Under the pieces are notes generated by a model that saw nothing but the letters and a program-made list of their open reading frames with translations, did no database searches and was not told the origin of the DNA. A stretch of DNA of 64,000 bases, taken from the NCBI RefSeq assembly GCF_900104655.1, contig NZ_FNWD01000002.1, positions 2,154,246 through 2,218,245 of the forward strand, read 5' to 3'. Numbering within the stretch: the first letter of the stretch is position 1; every line of letters starts with the position of its first letter. The position numbers and the translations under genes were made by a program. Positions 18,219-29,000 of this stretch are shown in pieces. Origin of the DNA: Millionella massiliensis. GTDB lineage: Bacteria > Bacteroidota > Bacteroidia > Bacteroidales > Rikenellaceae.

Positions 18219-20411
18219 CTATTTCAGGAAGAGCAGTTCGCGGTATTTGGGCAGGGTCCACATCTCGTTGTCGACGATCAGTTCGAGTTTGTCGATGTGG
18301 TAGCGGATCTGGTCCATCAGCGGCACGACGGTGTCGTGGTAGGCGATGGCTTTCGAACGTTCGCTGCAGATCTTGTTGGCCACCTTGCGGGCGTTCACCA
18401 GGTCGTTGACCTGGGCCTGGATGGCCGAGATGTGGTCGTTGATCTGTTCGATGAGCTCCACGTCGCGCTGCGAGAGCGAGTCGGCGCGTTGCTCGTCCTT
18501 GAAGATCTGGTGTACCTTGTAAACCTTGTCGAGCAGCTGGCTCTGGTAGCGCGAGGCTACGGGCAGGATGTGGTTCATGGCCAGGTCGCCGAGTACGCGG
18601 GCTTCGATCTGCACCTTCTTGGTGTAGGTCTCCCAGTCGACTTCGGTGCGAGCGTGGAGTTCCACTTCGCTCAGCACGCCGGTCGAGGTGAAGAGGTCGA
18701 TCGATTCGGGGGTCAGGAAACGGTCGAAGATCAGCGGAATGCTGGTCTCGGTGTCGAGTCCGCGGCGGGCGGCTTCGGCTTTCCATTCGTCGCTGTAGCC
18801 GTTGCCGTCGAAACGGATCGGTTTGCAGGCCTTGATGTACTGTTTGAGCACGGTGAAGATCGCCTTCTCGATGGGGGTGTGCATGGCCATCAGTTCGTCG
18901 ATTTCCTTGCGGAACTGGCGCAGCTGGTGGGCCACGGCGGTGTTGATGACGGTCAGTGCTCCGCCGCAGTTGGCCGACGATCCGACGGCACGGAACTCAA
19001 AACGGTTGCCGGTGAAGGCAAAGGGCGAGGTGCGGTTGCGGTCGGTGTTGTCGAGCAGCAGCTCGGGAATGTGGGCGATGCCGAGCTTGAAGCCCGACTT
19101 GTCGTCCACCTTGATGGCCTCTTCGGAGGTGCTGGATTCGATCTTGTCGAGCACTTCGTTGAGCTGACGACCCAGGAAGACGGAGATGATGGCGGGCGGC
19201 GCTTCGTTGGCTCCCAGACGGTGGGCGTTGGTGGCGCTGGAGATGGAGGCCTTCAGCAGTCCGTTGTGTTTATAGACGGCCATCATGGTGTTGACCAGGA
19301 AGGTCACGAAGAGCAGGTTGTCTTTCGGGGTTTTGCCGGGCGAGAAGAGGTTCACGCCGGTGTCGGTGCCGAGCGACCAGTTGTTGTGCTTGCCCGAGCC
19401 GTTGATTCCCTTGAAGGGTTTTTCGTGGAGCAGGCAGCGGAAGCAGTGTTTGCGTGCGATGCGGTGGATCACACTCATCAGCAGTAGGTTATGATCGTTG
19501 GCCAGGTTGGCTTCTTCGTAGATCGGGGCCAGTTCGAACTGGTTGGGGGCCACTTCGTTGTGGCGGGTCTTGACGGGGATGCCGAGTTTGAGCAGCTCGA
19601 CGTCGAGCTCTTTCATGAAGGCGGCCACACGGGTCGGGATCGAGCCGAAGTAGTGGTCTTCGAGCTGTTGGTTTTTGGCGCTTTCGTGGCCCATGAGGGT
19701 ACGCCCGGTCAGGATCAGGTCGGGGCGGGCTGCCCAGAGGCCTTCATCGACCAGGAAGTACTCCTGTTCCCAGCCCAGGTAGGTGGTAACCTTCTTGACG
19801 TTGGGGTTGAAGAGCTGGCATACGGCCGTGGCGGCACGGTCGACGGCGTCGATGGATTTCAGCAGCGGGGTTTTGAAGTCGAGCGCCTCGCCGGTGTAGG
19901 CGATAAAGATCGTCGGGATACAGAGGGTCGAATCGACGATGAAGGCGGGCGAGGTGGGGTCCCAGGCCGAGTAGCCGCGGGCTTCGAAGGTGTTGCGGAT
20001 ACCGCCGTTCGGGAAGCTCGAGGCGTCGGGTTCCTGCTGGATGAGCAGTTTGCCGGAGAACTCTTCGATCAGTCCGCCGTGGCCGTCGTGTTCGACGAAG
20101 GCGTCGTGTTTTTCGGCGGTCCCGCCGTTCAGCGGCTGGAACCAGTGGGTATAGTGGGTGGCGCCCATCTCCATGGCCCACTGTTTCATGCCGGCGGCCA
20201 CGCCCATGGCCAGTTCGCGGCTGAGCGGGGTGCGGTTGTTCATGGTGTCCACCAGGGCTTCGTACACGTTCTTGGGCAGGTACTTGCGCATGCGGTCCTG
20301 GGTGAAAACGTACATGCCGAAGTATTCCGAGGGCCGCTGGGCCGGAAGTTGTACGTCGAGGGCTTTGCGCCGGATCGCCTCATCGACTACTTTGAATCTG
20401 AGTGATGACAT
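18219..20411 (-). CDS. glnN: Glutamine synthetase type III (GSIII)
   Basis: 730 residues, the length of the large GSIII class and far longer than GSI. It ligates ammonia to glutamate using ATP. The N-terminus LQLPAQRPSEYFG-like region (residues 18-33) and blocks such as THYTHWFQPLNGGTAEKHD, WEQEYFLVD, KTRHNEVAPNQFELAPIYEE and GSGKHNNWSLGTDTG match GSIII enzymes known from Bacteroides. It follows asnA by 102 bases on the same strand, giving an ammonia-assimilation pair. Confidence 0.94.
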   Translation of the reverse strand: MSSLRFKVVDEAIRRKALDVQLPAQRPSEYFGMYVFTQDRMRKYLPKNVYEALVDTMNNRTPLSRELAMGVAAGMKQWAMEMGATHYTHWFQPLNGGTAEKHDAFVEHDGHGGLIEEFSGKLLIQQEPDASSFPNGGIRNTFEARGYSAWDPTSPAFIVDSTLCIPTIFIAYTGEALDFKTPLLKSIDAVDRAATAVCQLFNPNVKKVTTYLGWEQEYFLVDEGLWAARPDLILTGRTLMGHESAKNQQLEDHYFGSIPTRVAAFMKELDVELLKLGIPVKTRHNEVAPNQFELAPIYEEANLANDHNLLLMSVIHRIARKHCFRCLLHEKPFKGINGSGKHNNWSLGTDTGVNLFSPGKTPKDNLLFVTFLVNTMMAVYKHNGLLKASISSATNAHRLGANEAPPAIISVFLGRQLNEVLDKIESSTSEEAIKVDDKSGFKLGIAHIPELLLDNTDRNRTSPFAFTGNRFEFRAVGSSANCGGALTVINTAVAHQLRQFRKEIDELMAMHTPIEKAIFTVLKQYIKACKPIRFDGNGYSDEWKAEAARRGLDTETSIPLIFDRFLTPESIDLFTSTGVLSEVELHARTEVDWETYTKKVQIEARVLGDLAMNHILPVASRYQSQLLDKVYKVHQIFKDEQRADSLSQRDVELIEQINDHISAIQAQVNDLVNARKVANKICSERSKAIAYHDTVVPLMDQIRYHIDKLELIVDNEMWTLPKYRELLFLK

Positions 20412-20513
20412 GGGTCTTATACGGTTTTTCTGTTTTTTGCTCGGTGTCTGAGGGCCGGGGTGTGAACCGGCCGGAGGGGGCGGCAGGCTGTGTGTGCCGT
20501 GTCGCGCGGAAGG

Positions 20514-21551
20514 CTATTTCAACTCGATGTTGTGGGCCTTGCACTGTTCGCGCATCTCGTCGGGCCAGATGCTGGCCTGTACTTCGCCGATGTGGGCACA
20601 GCGCAGGAAGAACATGCAGAGCCGCGACTGGCCGATACCGCCGCCGATCGAGAGGGGCAGCTGGCCGTCGAGCAGCATGCGGTGGTATTTCAGGTTTTTG
20701 CGCTCGTCGTATTTGCCGCTGGCGCGGAGTTGCTGTTCGAGCGACTCGGGGGTGACGCGGATTCCCATCGACGAGATTTCGTAGGCCGATTCGAGTACGG
20801 GGTTCCAGAGGATCAGGTCGCCGTTCAGGCCGGCGAATCCCTCTTCGTTGGGGGTGATCCAGTCGTCGTAGTCGGGAGCGCGGTCGTCGTGCGGTTCGCC
20901 GTTCGAGAGGGGGCCGCCGATGCCGATGATGAATACGGCGCCGCATTCGCGGGCGATGGCGTTCTCACGCTCTTTGGCGCTCATGCCGGGGTAGCGGCGG
21001 AGCAGCTCTTCGGCGTGGATGAAGGTGATCTCGTCGGGCAGCACGGGGGTGATGTGGGGATGGGTGTGGTAGACGGCCTGTTCGACGCGCAGCAGCACGG
21101 CGTAGATCTTCCGGACGATGGACCGCAGGAAGGCGACGTTGCGCTCTTCGGGGCGGATGGTGCGTTCCCAGTCCCACTGGTCGACGTAGAGCGAGTGGAT
21201 GTTGTCCAGTGTTTCGTCGGCGCGGATGGCGTTCATGTCGGTGTAGAGACCGTATCCGGGGGCGATCTGATAGGCTCCCAGTTTGATGCGTTTCCACTTG
21301 GCGAGCGACTGCACCACTTCGGCACGGGCGTCGCCCATGTCTTTCACGGGGAAACTCACGGCCCGTTCCACGCCGCTCAGGTCGTCGTTGATCCCCATGC
21401 CGGAGAGGACGAACAGCGGGGCGGTCACACGCCGCAGACCGAGCGCTTCGGCCAGTGTGGTCTGGAAGGTGTCTTTGATCTCTTTGATCGCCTGTTCCTG
21501 GGTCTCGGGGACCAGTCGGGGACGGTAGTTGCGTGGGAAATAGAGTGCCAT
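20514..21551 (-). CDS. asnA: Aspartate-ammonia ligase (asparagine synthetase A)
   Basis: 345 residues from the ATG at 21551 (MALYFPRNYRPRLVPETQEQ). The same frame is open further upstream but there overlaps pbpC and is not family-like. It makes asparagine from aspartate and free ammonia. Blocks: LFVLSGMGINDDLSG, VQSLAKWKRIKL, QWDWERTI, FIIGIGGPLSNGEPHDDRAP and GGIGQSRLCMFFL; the fold is class-II aminoacyl-tRNA-synthetase-like. A TATCTTTG box precedes it. Confidence 0.95.
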   Translation of the reverse strand: MALYFPRNYRPRLVPETQEQAIKEIKDTFQTTLAEALGLRRVTAPLFVLSGMGINDDLSGVERAVSFPVKDMGDARAEVVQSLAKWKRIKLGAYQIAPGYGLYTDMNAIRADETLDNIHSLYVDQWDWERTIRPEERNVAFLRSIVRKIYAVLLRVEQAVYHTHPHITPVLPDEITFIHAEELLRRYPGMSAKERENAIARECGAVFIIGIGGPLSNGEPHDDRAPDYDDWITPNEEGFAGLNGDLILWNPVLESAYEISSMGIRVTPESLEQQLRASGKYDERKNLKYHRMLLDGQLPLSIGGGIGQSRLCMFFLRCAHIGEVQASIWPDEMREQCKAHNIELK

Positions 21552-21569
21552 CGGCTTGTTTTTAAAAGA

Positions 21570-21577
21570 CAAAGATA
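21570..21577 (-). promoter_or_regulatory. Candidate -7 box for asnA-GSIII
   Basis: Minus strand TATCTTTG, exact match to TAnnTTTG, 18 bases before the asnA ATG. No TTG at the standard upstream spacing. Confidence 0.5.
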
Positions 21578-21633
21578 ATGTTTTTTCGGACGCTGATATG
21601 GGGTGGGCGTCACGACGGCCGGTTTTTCGGTAT

Positions 21634-24093
21634 TTAAGGACGGTTACGGACAGTGAACCGGATGCGTTGGCGGTGGCCCTGATCGTCGACCACGGTGAGC
21701 CAGTGTTCGCCGGGGGACGGGGCGACCGACAGGGTGTGGCCGACGGTCGAGGCGGAGCGGGTCGTGCCGAGGTAGGTGTTGTCCAGGTGCCAGTGCAGGG
21801 TGGCGCTGTCCGAACGGTGGGCGGCGCGGAAGACGAAGCGTTCCGTCCGGTCCGAGGCGGTTGAGCCGGTATTGCGTCCTGCAAATCCTTTGGGCAGGTA
21901 GAGAACGGCGTTATGCTGGGGGTAGACCAGCTCGAAGGGGCGCGCACCGCTGATGGTCGGAGGTCCGGCATAGTCCGAGGCGGACTGGCGGTAGTAGTAT
22001 TCGGCGGCGGGGGGCAGCACGAACCAGCCGCGGGTCTGCTCGCCGACGGTGACCGGCTTGTGGTAGGGGCAGGGGGGCGAAGCGATGCCGGCCTGCGGAA
22101 TGTCGACCGTGTCGACCGGGTCGCCCGAGGCGAGGCACCACGGTCCAGCACGGTGGCCGCTGCGACGGCAGACGGCCACCGCGGTCATGTCGTCGAGCGG
22201 GCGGTCGAACCATCCTCCGCCCGCGGGGAGCATCGAGAAGAGGTCGAACAGGATCGGTGCGGCGTGGCCGACGCCGGTCATCGAGGCGCGTCCTTCGCCG
22301 TCGGCATTGCCGACCCAAACGCCCACGATGTAGCGCGGGGTCAGTCCGATGGCCCAGGCGTCGCGGTTGCCGTAGCTGGTGCCGGTTTTCCAGGCGACCT
22401 GTCTCATCGAACTGAAGGCCTGCCAGGCTCCCTCCTCTTCGGGACGGTTCACGCCGCTCATGGCCTCGAACATGAACCAGAGCGAGGCGGGTGACAGGGG
22501 GCATAACAGCTCCTCTTCGTGGTGGTTGCGGCGGTGCGTTCGCTGCTCCTGCGAGGCGGTGGGGTGCGACGGGGCGATGTGCGGCGGGGTGTCGGCTGGT
22601 GAACCGGTAATGCGCAGCTCGTGCATGTCGCCGGGGGCGTAGCTACCCGTTCGGTTGTGGGTCTCGAGCGACCGGGCCAGCGAGGCGTAGAGACCAGTCA
22701 TCTCCCACAGGGTCGATTCGGCGCCGCCCAGGATGAGCGTGGCACCGTAGTCGTCGGCGCTGCGGTCGAAAGTGGTCATCCCCATCGAGCGCAGCAGCGC
22801 CAGGAAACGGCTGTTGTTGTAGAGGGTCAGCATCCGGACGGTCGGCACGTTGAGCGACCGGGCCACGGCGGCGCTGGCCGGAACCACGCCGCTGAAGGTC
22901 TTGCTGTAATTGGTGGGGGTGAAGCCGGCGAGGTTAAGCGGCGTGTCGAAAACCAGCGTGTGGGGCAGGATCTGACCTTCGCTGAGCAGCGCTCCGTAGA
23001 GAATCGGTTTGAGCAGGCTGCCGGTGCTGCGGCGCGAACGGATGATGTCCACGGAGCGGCCGTCGGATGCACCGGCCCGGGGCTCGGACTGGGTATCGGC
23101 TAAGTCTCCGGAAGTGGCGCCGGGGGAGACTCCGCCGGGGGTGATGTTTCCCACGTAGGCCAGCACTTCGCCGCTGCGGACGTCGGCGATCAGGGCGGCG
23201 GCATTGCGGATGTGGTTGGCGGCCAGTGTCCAGCGGCCGTAATTGTCGACGACCTGCTGGGTGCGTTGCTGGAGGGCGGCGTCAAGGGTCGAATGCAGGG
23301 CGGTGCCTGCGGGCTGGTTCTCGAGCAGGTGGGGAGCATGGCGGGGCAGTGGCCGGGGGGCGTCGGGCAGTGGTTCGAGCCGCGCGACGAGGTGTTCGGT
23401 GCTGTCGATGGCTCGCACCTGCAACAGACGGTCCAGCAGTCGGTTCCGTTTGGCGAGCAGGGCGTCGCGGCTGCGGCCGGGGTGGATCAGGGCGGGCGAG
23501 TTGGGAAGCACGGCGAGCGTGGCCGCTTCGGCCCACGAGAGTTGCGAGGGGTCGTGGCCGAAGTAGCGCCATGCGGCGGCTTCGAGGCCGACGACATTGC
23601 CGCCGAAGGGAGCGTGGGCGGCATAGAGGGCGAGGATCTCCTCCTTCGTGTAGCTCCACTCGATGCGGGTGGCGAGCAGCATCTCGCGGAGCTTCTCGCC
23701 GACCGTGCGGGGCGGGTTGCCGCGGCTCAGGCGGACGAGCTGCATGGTGAGGGTCGAACCGCCGCTGACCACTTCGCCGGCTCTCCAGTTCTGGCGGGCG
23801 GCGCGCACGATGGCCGGAAGCGACACGCCGGCATGGCGGTAGAACCGGCGGTCTTCGTATTCGACCACGGCGCGGGCATACTTGTCGGGGAGGGCGTGGC
23901 CGGGCGGAAAACGCCACTGACCGTCGCGGGCGACCTGTGCGCCGAGCAGTTCGCCGTCACGGGCGTAGAGTACGGTGGAGTAGGGGGTGTCGAACAGCGG
24001 GCGGGGCAGCATCAGCGCGTAGGCGGCCAGCGCCAGAAGTGCGCCGACGAGGAGCAGACGGTTGCGTAACGTATGTGCCCGGTTCGGTTGCAT
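21634..24093 (-). CDS. pbpC: Penicillin-binding protein 1C (glycosyltransferase/transpeptidase)
   Basis: 819 residues. One N-terminal membrane anchor (about 11-30). The GT51 peptidoglycan glycosyltransferase has the catalytic glutamate at E80 (EYEDRRFYRHAGV) and GGSTLTMQL. The transpeptidase has S359-x-x-K362 (STGSLLKP), SLN at 413-415 and KTG at 569-571. The C-terminal ~100 residues fit the PBP1C C-terminal domain. It acts in the periplasm on cell-wall synthesis or repair. An alpha-2-macroglobulin gene lies across the divergent intergenic region, the same association as pbpC-yfhM in E. coli. Confidence 0.93.
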   Translation of the reverse strand: MQPNRAHTLRNRLLLVGALLALAAYALMLPRPLFDTPYSTVLYARDGELLGAQVARDGQWRFPPGHALPDKYARAVVEYEDRRFYRHAGVSLPAIVRAARQNWRAGEVVSGGSTLTMQLVRLSRGNPPRTVGEKLREMLLATRIEWSYTKEEILALYAAHAPFGGNVVGLEAAAWRYFGHDPSQLSWAEAATLAVLPNSPALIHPGRSRDALLAKRNRLLDRLLQVRAIDSTEHLVARLEPLPDAPRPLPRHAPHLLENQPAGTALHSTLDAALQQRTQQVVDNYGRWTLAANHIRNAAALIADVRSGEVLAYVGNITPGGVSPGATSGDLADTQSEPRAGASDGRSVDIIRSRRSTGSLLKPILYGALLSEGQILPHTLVFDTPLNLAGFTPTNYSKTFSGVVPASAAVARSLNVPTVRMLTLYNNSRFLALLRSMGMTTFDRSADDYGATLILGGAESTLWEMTGLYASLARSLETHNRTGSYAPGDMHELRITGSPADTPPHIAPSHPTASQEQRTHRRNHHEEELLCPLSPASLWFMFEAMSGVNRPEEEGAWQAFSSMRQVAWKTGTSYGNRDAWAIGLTPRYIVGVWVGNADGEGRASMTGVGHAAPILFDLFSMLPAGGGWFDRPLDDMTAVAVCRRSGHRAGPWCLASGDPVDTVDIPQAGIASPPCPYHKPVTVGEQTRGWFVLPPAAEYYYRQSASDYAGPPTISGARPFELVYPQHNAVLYLPKGFAGRNTGSTASDRTERFVFRAAHRSDSATLHWHLDNTYLGTTRSASTVGHTLSVAPSPGEHWLTVVDDQGHRQRIRFTVRNRP

Positions 24094-24100
24094 GGATGCT

Positions 24101-24108
24101 CAAAATTA
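24101..24108 (-). promoter_or_regulatory. Candidate -7 box for pbpC
   Basis: Minus strand TAATTTTG (exact TAnnTTTG) only seven bases before the pbpC ATG, so a transcript from it would have almost no leader. No -33 TTG seen. Confidence 0.35.
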
Positions 24109-24151
24109 GTGATTTTTCGTGCGGTTGCTGGGTTTCTCGGGGGATAAATGC

Positions 24152-24159
24152 TATATTTG
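24152..24159 (+). promoter_or_regulatory. Candidate -7 box toward the DUF4139 gene
   Basis: TATATTTG, an exact TAnnTTTG on the plus strand, with a TTG 24 bases upstream (24125-24127), slightly longer than usual. It is about 260 bases before the DUF4139 start. The remaining bases to 24419 show no other element. Confidence 0.4.
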
Positions 24160-24419
24160 AGAAAAATTGCCAAGAGATTTTGCCCGGTCTCTGAAACGGC
24201 GGATTTTACGGCCGTCGGTCGGAATGTGCCAAGGGCGAAAAGTGTGTAAGAGAGTGCGAAGGTAATGTGCTGAATATAAGAGAGAATAAAGTAGCAGGGG
24301 TGCGACGTGTAAGACCGAAAAGACGGGAGGGGTGGTAAGCATCTCCCACAGGGACGGTCGCGGGGGAGGATGGCCCGGCGGAACGTGCTGTCGGCGGCAA
24401 TTGTGTCGAAGAGTCTGTC

Positions 24420-26012
24420 ATGAACCTTAAAATATCTTGTGCTATGAGACGTCTTGCTGTTTTCTCGATGGTCCTGCTGGCCGGCTGGAGCTCGGCCCGG
24501 GCCGATGCCTTGTCGGCTGATGGTGCGCGTGTCAAGAGTGTCAAGATCTATCCCGAAGGGGCGTATGTTACCCTGTCACTGCCGGTTTCGCTGAAAGCCG
24601 GTGTCCCTGAAAAGGTCGTTTTTCCCGACCTGTGGTATGCCGATCAAAAAACAATCGAAATTCGTGCGCTGTCTGCCGCGACGGACAGCCTGGATTTGGT
24701 CTCCGAAATTTCGTCCGTGATGCCGCTCGAGCATGTGGGAGCCTATCGCGAGGTGTCGGCGGAGTCCGATTCCGTGTGGGCGAAACTCGAACGGCTGAGG
24801 GCCGACAGCCTCGTGCAGGAGCGCGAAATTGACTTCCTGCAAGCCAACGCCCGACAGGAGGGTGGCTCGATTGAACGGCTGACCGAACTGTCGTCGTGGA
24901 TGCGGCAGCAGTACACCAATATCTACAACCAGCAGCGTCAGACCCGCGAGGCGATCAAGGAGTGTGAGGACGAGTTGAACCGGCTAAAAGGAACGGTCGG
25001 GCAGATTGACAAAACCTCCGACAATGCAACTCAGGTGAGCGTCCGGTTGACGGCTAACAAAACCTGTACGACCGAGTTGGAACTGTCGTATTACACGACA
25101 GCGGCCCGATGGGAAGCGTTCTACTTCTTTCGGTTTGCTCCGAAGAGCGGGATGGCCGAGTTGGAGTATCAGGCTTCGTTGCAGCAGTGGACCGGATTCG
25201 ATTGGAACGGGGTGTCGGCCGAACTGTGTTATGGCGCACCCGACAAATCGATCGTTTTGCCGCAGACCCACCAGCGGGGAATAACCTATATGGCACCCTT
25301 GACTCGGGAACAGATGAAAAATCGACCGGATGAAAGCGTGAAAGTCTCCCGTCCGATGGGTTATGCGACCAATTTCCACATGACTCCGTCGGCAACCGAG
25401 ACCAGCGTCAGCTATGTGTTGGACTATCCTCTGACCCTGGAGAGCTCCGAAGCTTACAAGAATCAAAACATGCAGCAGATGGTACAGGTACGCAAGGATA
25501 CGGTGGCTGCGACCTTTGATTATGTATTTAACCAGTACAACCCCGTTTCGTTGACGGCCCATATTGCCGATTGGCGGAATCTCAACCTGTTTGACGGTCA
25601 GATGAGTGTCTTCTGCGACGGACGGATGCTCGGGCAGACCGATCTGTTCCTGAATCAGGTCGGAGATACGCTCTCGATTCCGCTCATGCAGGAACCTCGC
25701 GTGACGGTTAATCGTACGAAGGTCAAAGACTACGAGACCCAGGTGCGAGGGGCCAAAACAGAACGTCAGTGCGAGTATGAACTCCGTGTGCGAAACAATC
25801 AGGATTTCCCGATTCGGATGCGGGTGCGCGATCAGTATCCCGTATCGGGTACGGATGAGGTTCAGGTGACGCTGACCGAAACATCCGGGGCGAAGATCGA
25901 CAGCCGAAAAGGTGCGTTGGACTGGACCCTCGAATTACAGCCCGGTGCGGAACGTGTGTTGAAGTTCGGTTATTCGGTTCGTTACCCCAAGGGCGGAACC
26001 GTCAGGTTTTAA
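24420..26012 (+). CDS. DUF4139 domain protein (mucoidy inhibitor MuiA-like)
   Basis: 530 residues. An N-terminal signal peptide is present (hydrophobic LAVFSMVLLAGW, then ARADA); translation may instead start at the second ATG (24444). DUF4140-like N-terminal region: VKSVKIYPEGAYVTLSLPV. A coiled-coil segment (about 120-195) follows. The DUF4139 C-terminal region includes PTATE-like TPSATETSVSYVLDYPLTL and ends FGYSVRYPKGGTVRF. Probably a periplasmic or outer-membrane-associated protein of unknown biochemical role. It sits between pbpC and the macroglobulin gene, suggesting an envelope-maintenance cluster. Confidence 0.82.
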   Translation: MNLKISCAMRRLAVFSMVLLAGWSSARADALSADGARVKSVKIYPEGAYVTLSLPVSLKAGVPEKVVFPDLWYADQKTIEIRALSAATDSLDLVSEISSVMPLEHVGAYREVSAESDSVWAKLERLRADSLVQEREIDFLQANARQEGGSIERLTELSSWMRQQYTNIYNQQRQTREAIKECEDELNRLKGTVGQIDKTSDNATQVSVRLTANKTCTTELELSYYTTAARWEAFYFFRFAPKSGMAELEYQASLQQWTGFDWNGVSAELCYGAPDKSIVLPQTHQRGITYMAPLTREQMKNRPDESVKVSRPMGYATNFHMTPSATETSVSYVLDYPLTLESSEAYKNQNMQQMVQVRKDTVAATFDYVFNQYNPVSLTAHIADWRNLNLFDGQMSVFCDGRMLGQTDLFLNQVGDTLSIPLMQEPRVTVNRTKVKDYETQVRGAKTERQCEYELRVRNNQDFPIRMRVRDQYPVSGTDEVQVTLTETSGAKIDSRKGALDWTLELQPGAERVLKFGYSVRYPKGGTVRF

Positions 26013-26084
26013 GCGGGTCAGTTGGTCGGTAAAGCGAATCTTCGCGACCTTGTTTTCATTAGAATATACCCCATAAAGAACGAA

Positions 26085-29000
26085 ATGATGGAGCGACAAG
26101 TAAAGCAAATCCTCGGTATGCTGGCCGTCATGGCCGTTACGGTCGTCGTGCTGTTCGGCGTGACCGGCTGCGGCAGCTCGAACTCCGGCAGCAGCGGAGC
26201 CCGACCCGTCGAAGTCACATACAATCCGCTGGTCGAAAGTTTTACGGCCGGCGTGGTTGGTCGTACGGAGAGTATCTCCGTGACCCTCACCGAGTCCCTC
26301 TCGCCCGATGTCCGGCTCGGCAAGTATGTCCAGTTGTCGCCCCGCGCCAAAGGGGAGTGGGCCATCTCGCCCGACGATCCGAGAACCCTGGTCTTTACGC
26401 CCGACGGTGAGTTCAAGCGAGGAACGCTTTACACCGCGACGCTCGATCTGGCCGGGCTGCTTCCCGGCAATCCCGAGGCGCGTGCGTTCAGCTTTTCGTT
26501 CCAGACGCTGCCGGCCGCCGCTTCGGCCGAGCTGCGCAGCTTCACTGTCGAACCCGACGGTACCTATACCGTCGAGGGAACCCTCCTGACGGCCGACCGG
26601 GAAGACTCGACGCAGATCTTGCGGATGGCTCAGTGGAGCGGGCTGCAGGGCGGCGAAGTCCATTGGATGCATAGTGTGGACGGACGTAGCCACACCTTCG
26701 TTGTCTCCGAAATCATTGCACCCACCTCGCCCGCGACACTCGAACTCTTCGTGAAAGATAAAAAGGTCGGATATGCCGGGCAGCAGGTGCTCGAGATGTC
26801 CCTTCCCGCCATCAATCAGTTCACGCTCCATTCGACGGATTACGTCGATGAAAACGAGAAATATATCGAAGTACGTTTCAGCCGCCGGCTCGATCCCGCC
26901 CAGGAACTCGAAGGGCTGCTGTGGCTCGACGGGGTGAAGAGCGTCTATCAGCTCGACGGTAACAAAGTGCGCCTCTATTTCGACGCCTCCACGCTCGAAT
27001 CCGAAGAGGGACGACCGACCGTAACGCTGTGTGTCGATGCGTCGCTCCGTTCGGACGACGGCCGCACGCTCGGTGTCGATGAACGTCGTCCGATCACGCT
27101 GGAGAACGGGGCCCCGGCCGTTCGTTTTGTCGGCAAGGGGACCATCCTCCCCCCCGATGTGGTGCGGGTCGGTGAAGGCGAAGGCCGTGGCATTCCGTTC
27201 CAGGCTGTCGGGTTGCGGGCCGTGCGGGTAGACATCTTCCGCATCGAAGAGAGTACGGTGGGGCAATACCTGCAGGAGAACGACCTCGGCGACGCCGAGA
27301 GCGGCAACCTGATGCGTACCGCCCGACCCGTCGCCTCGCGAACCCTGTTCCTCGACGGTGGCGGCGAACAGAAACTGCGCCACTGGGCAACCTACTCGCT
27401 GAACCTCGACCAGTTGCTCGAACCCGAACCCGGCGCGTTGTACCGTATCGCCCTCTCGTTTGACCGCTCGATGGCTGCGCTGCCCTGTATTCCGACGGCC
27501 GAGCGGCTCACTCCGCAGGCTGCCGAGATTGCCGATCGCGACCGCTTCGACCGGATCGTGCGTCAGTTCGACCAGGGCGGATACTACTGGAGTGCCGAAG
27601 AGTATGACTGGAGTACCTACAACTGGCGCGACCGCGAAGATCCCTGCACCCCCAGCTACTACTTCAACCGAACCGCCCAGCGCAACCTGCTGGTGACCGA
27701 TCTCGGGGTGATTGCCAAGGCGGCACTCGAGCCCCGCATGTCCTTCATGGTCCACAGCATCACCACTACCGAACCCGTCAAGGATGCTCATGTCGAGCTG
27801 CGCAATTATCAGGGGCAGCGCGTCGGGTGGGGTGTGACCGATGGCGACGGGAAGGTGACCGTGGAGTATGAATCCGGTCGTCCCTATTATGCCGTCGTGT
27901 CGAAAGAGGAGCAGCGGACCTATCTGAAGGTCAATGCCGGCTCGGAACTCTCGACCTCGACGTTCGACGTCTCGGGCGAACAACTTCAGGAGGGGCTGCG
28001 CGGATTCGTCTGGACCGAGCGCGGCGTATGGCGTCCCGGCGATACCATCCACATGAATTTCGTGACGGCCGGTGAGCGGCTGCCGACCGGACACCCCGTG
28101 ACGGTTGAACTGCGTTCGCCGCTCGGCCAGCTCTACCAGAAACGGGTCGCCACGCAGACTGTCGGCGGCATATACAGTTTCACGCTGGGCACCGAACCCG
28201 ATGCGCCGACCGGAGTCTGGAATGCGACCGTAACGGTCGGCGGAGCCACCTTCGACAAACGGCTGCGTATCGAGACCGTCAAACCCAACCGGCTGAAAAT
28301 CGACCTTCGCTTCCCCGGCAAATACATCCAGCGCGGTCAGCCGCTCGATGCCATCCTCCACGGCGAGTGGCTCACCGGTGCCCGGGCCGGCAACCTGCGG
28401 TATGTGATCGAAACCGAATTTACTCCGGTGCGCAATGCCTTCGACCGCTTCAAAGGGTACGTGTTCGACAACCGGTACATGGAGTTCCGTCCCGAAAATG
28501 CGCCTCAAATCACCGGAACGACCGATGCCGAGGGCGACGCCCGGATCACGGCCGTGCTGAACGGTGGCGAGAAGGCCGGCGGCATGTTACAGGCCAGCTT
28601 TACGACCCGTCTGTTCGAGCCCTCGGGTGAGTCGAGCGTCGATGTAGGCACCCAGCTCTATTCACCCTTCACCTCGTATGTCGGAATACGGGCTCCCGAG
28701 GGGGCCGACGACCGGCTCGATACTGATCGGGACTACACTTTCGGTATCGCTGCGGCTGCTCCGGACGGAACGCCGCTCGACAACCGGCCCGTCGAAATCA
28801 ATGTCTATAAGGTGGAGTGGTACTGGTGGTGGAGCGCCGAACAGTACAACGTGGCCCGTTACGTCTCCGACCAGCAGTTGATGCCCGTGCAGAGCGATAC
28901 CGTCACCACACAGGCCGGGGGTACGGTCTCCTGGCGGCTGCGGATTCCCAAATCGGCCTGGGGAACCTACTACGTGACGGCCCGCGATCCGGAGAGCGGC

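Noticed and set aside
21552..22151. Longer asparagine synthetase N-terminus
   Set aside because: The upstream open frame lies over pbpC in another frame and does not resemble AsnA; the ATG at 21551 gives the usual length.
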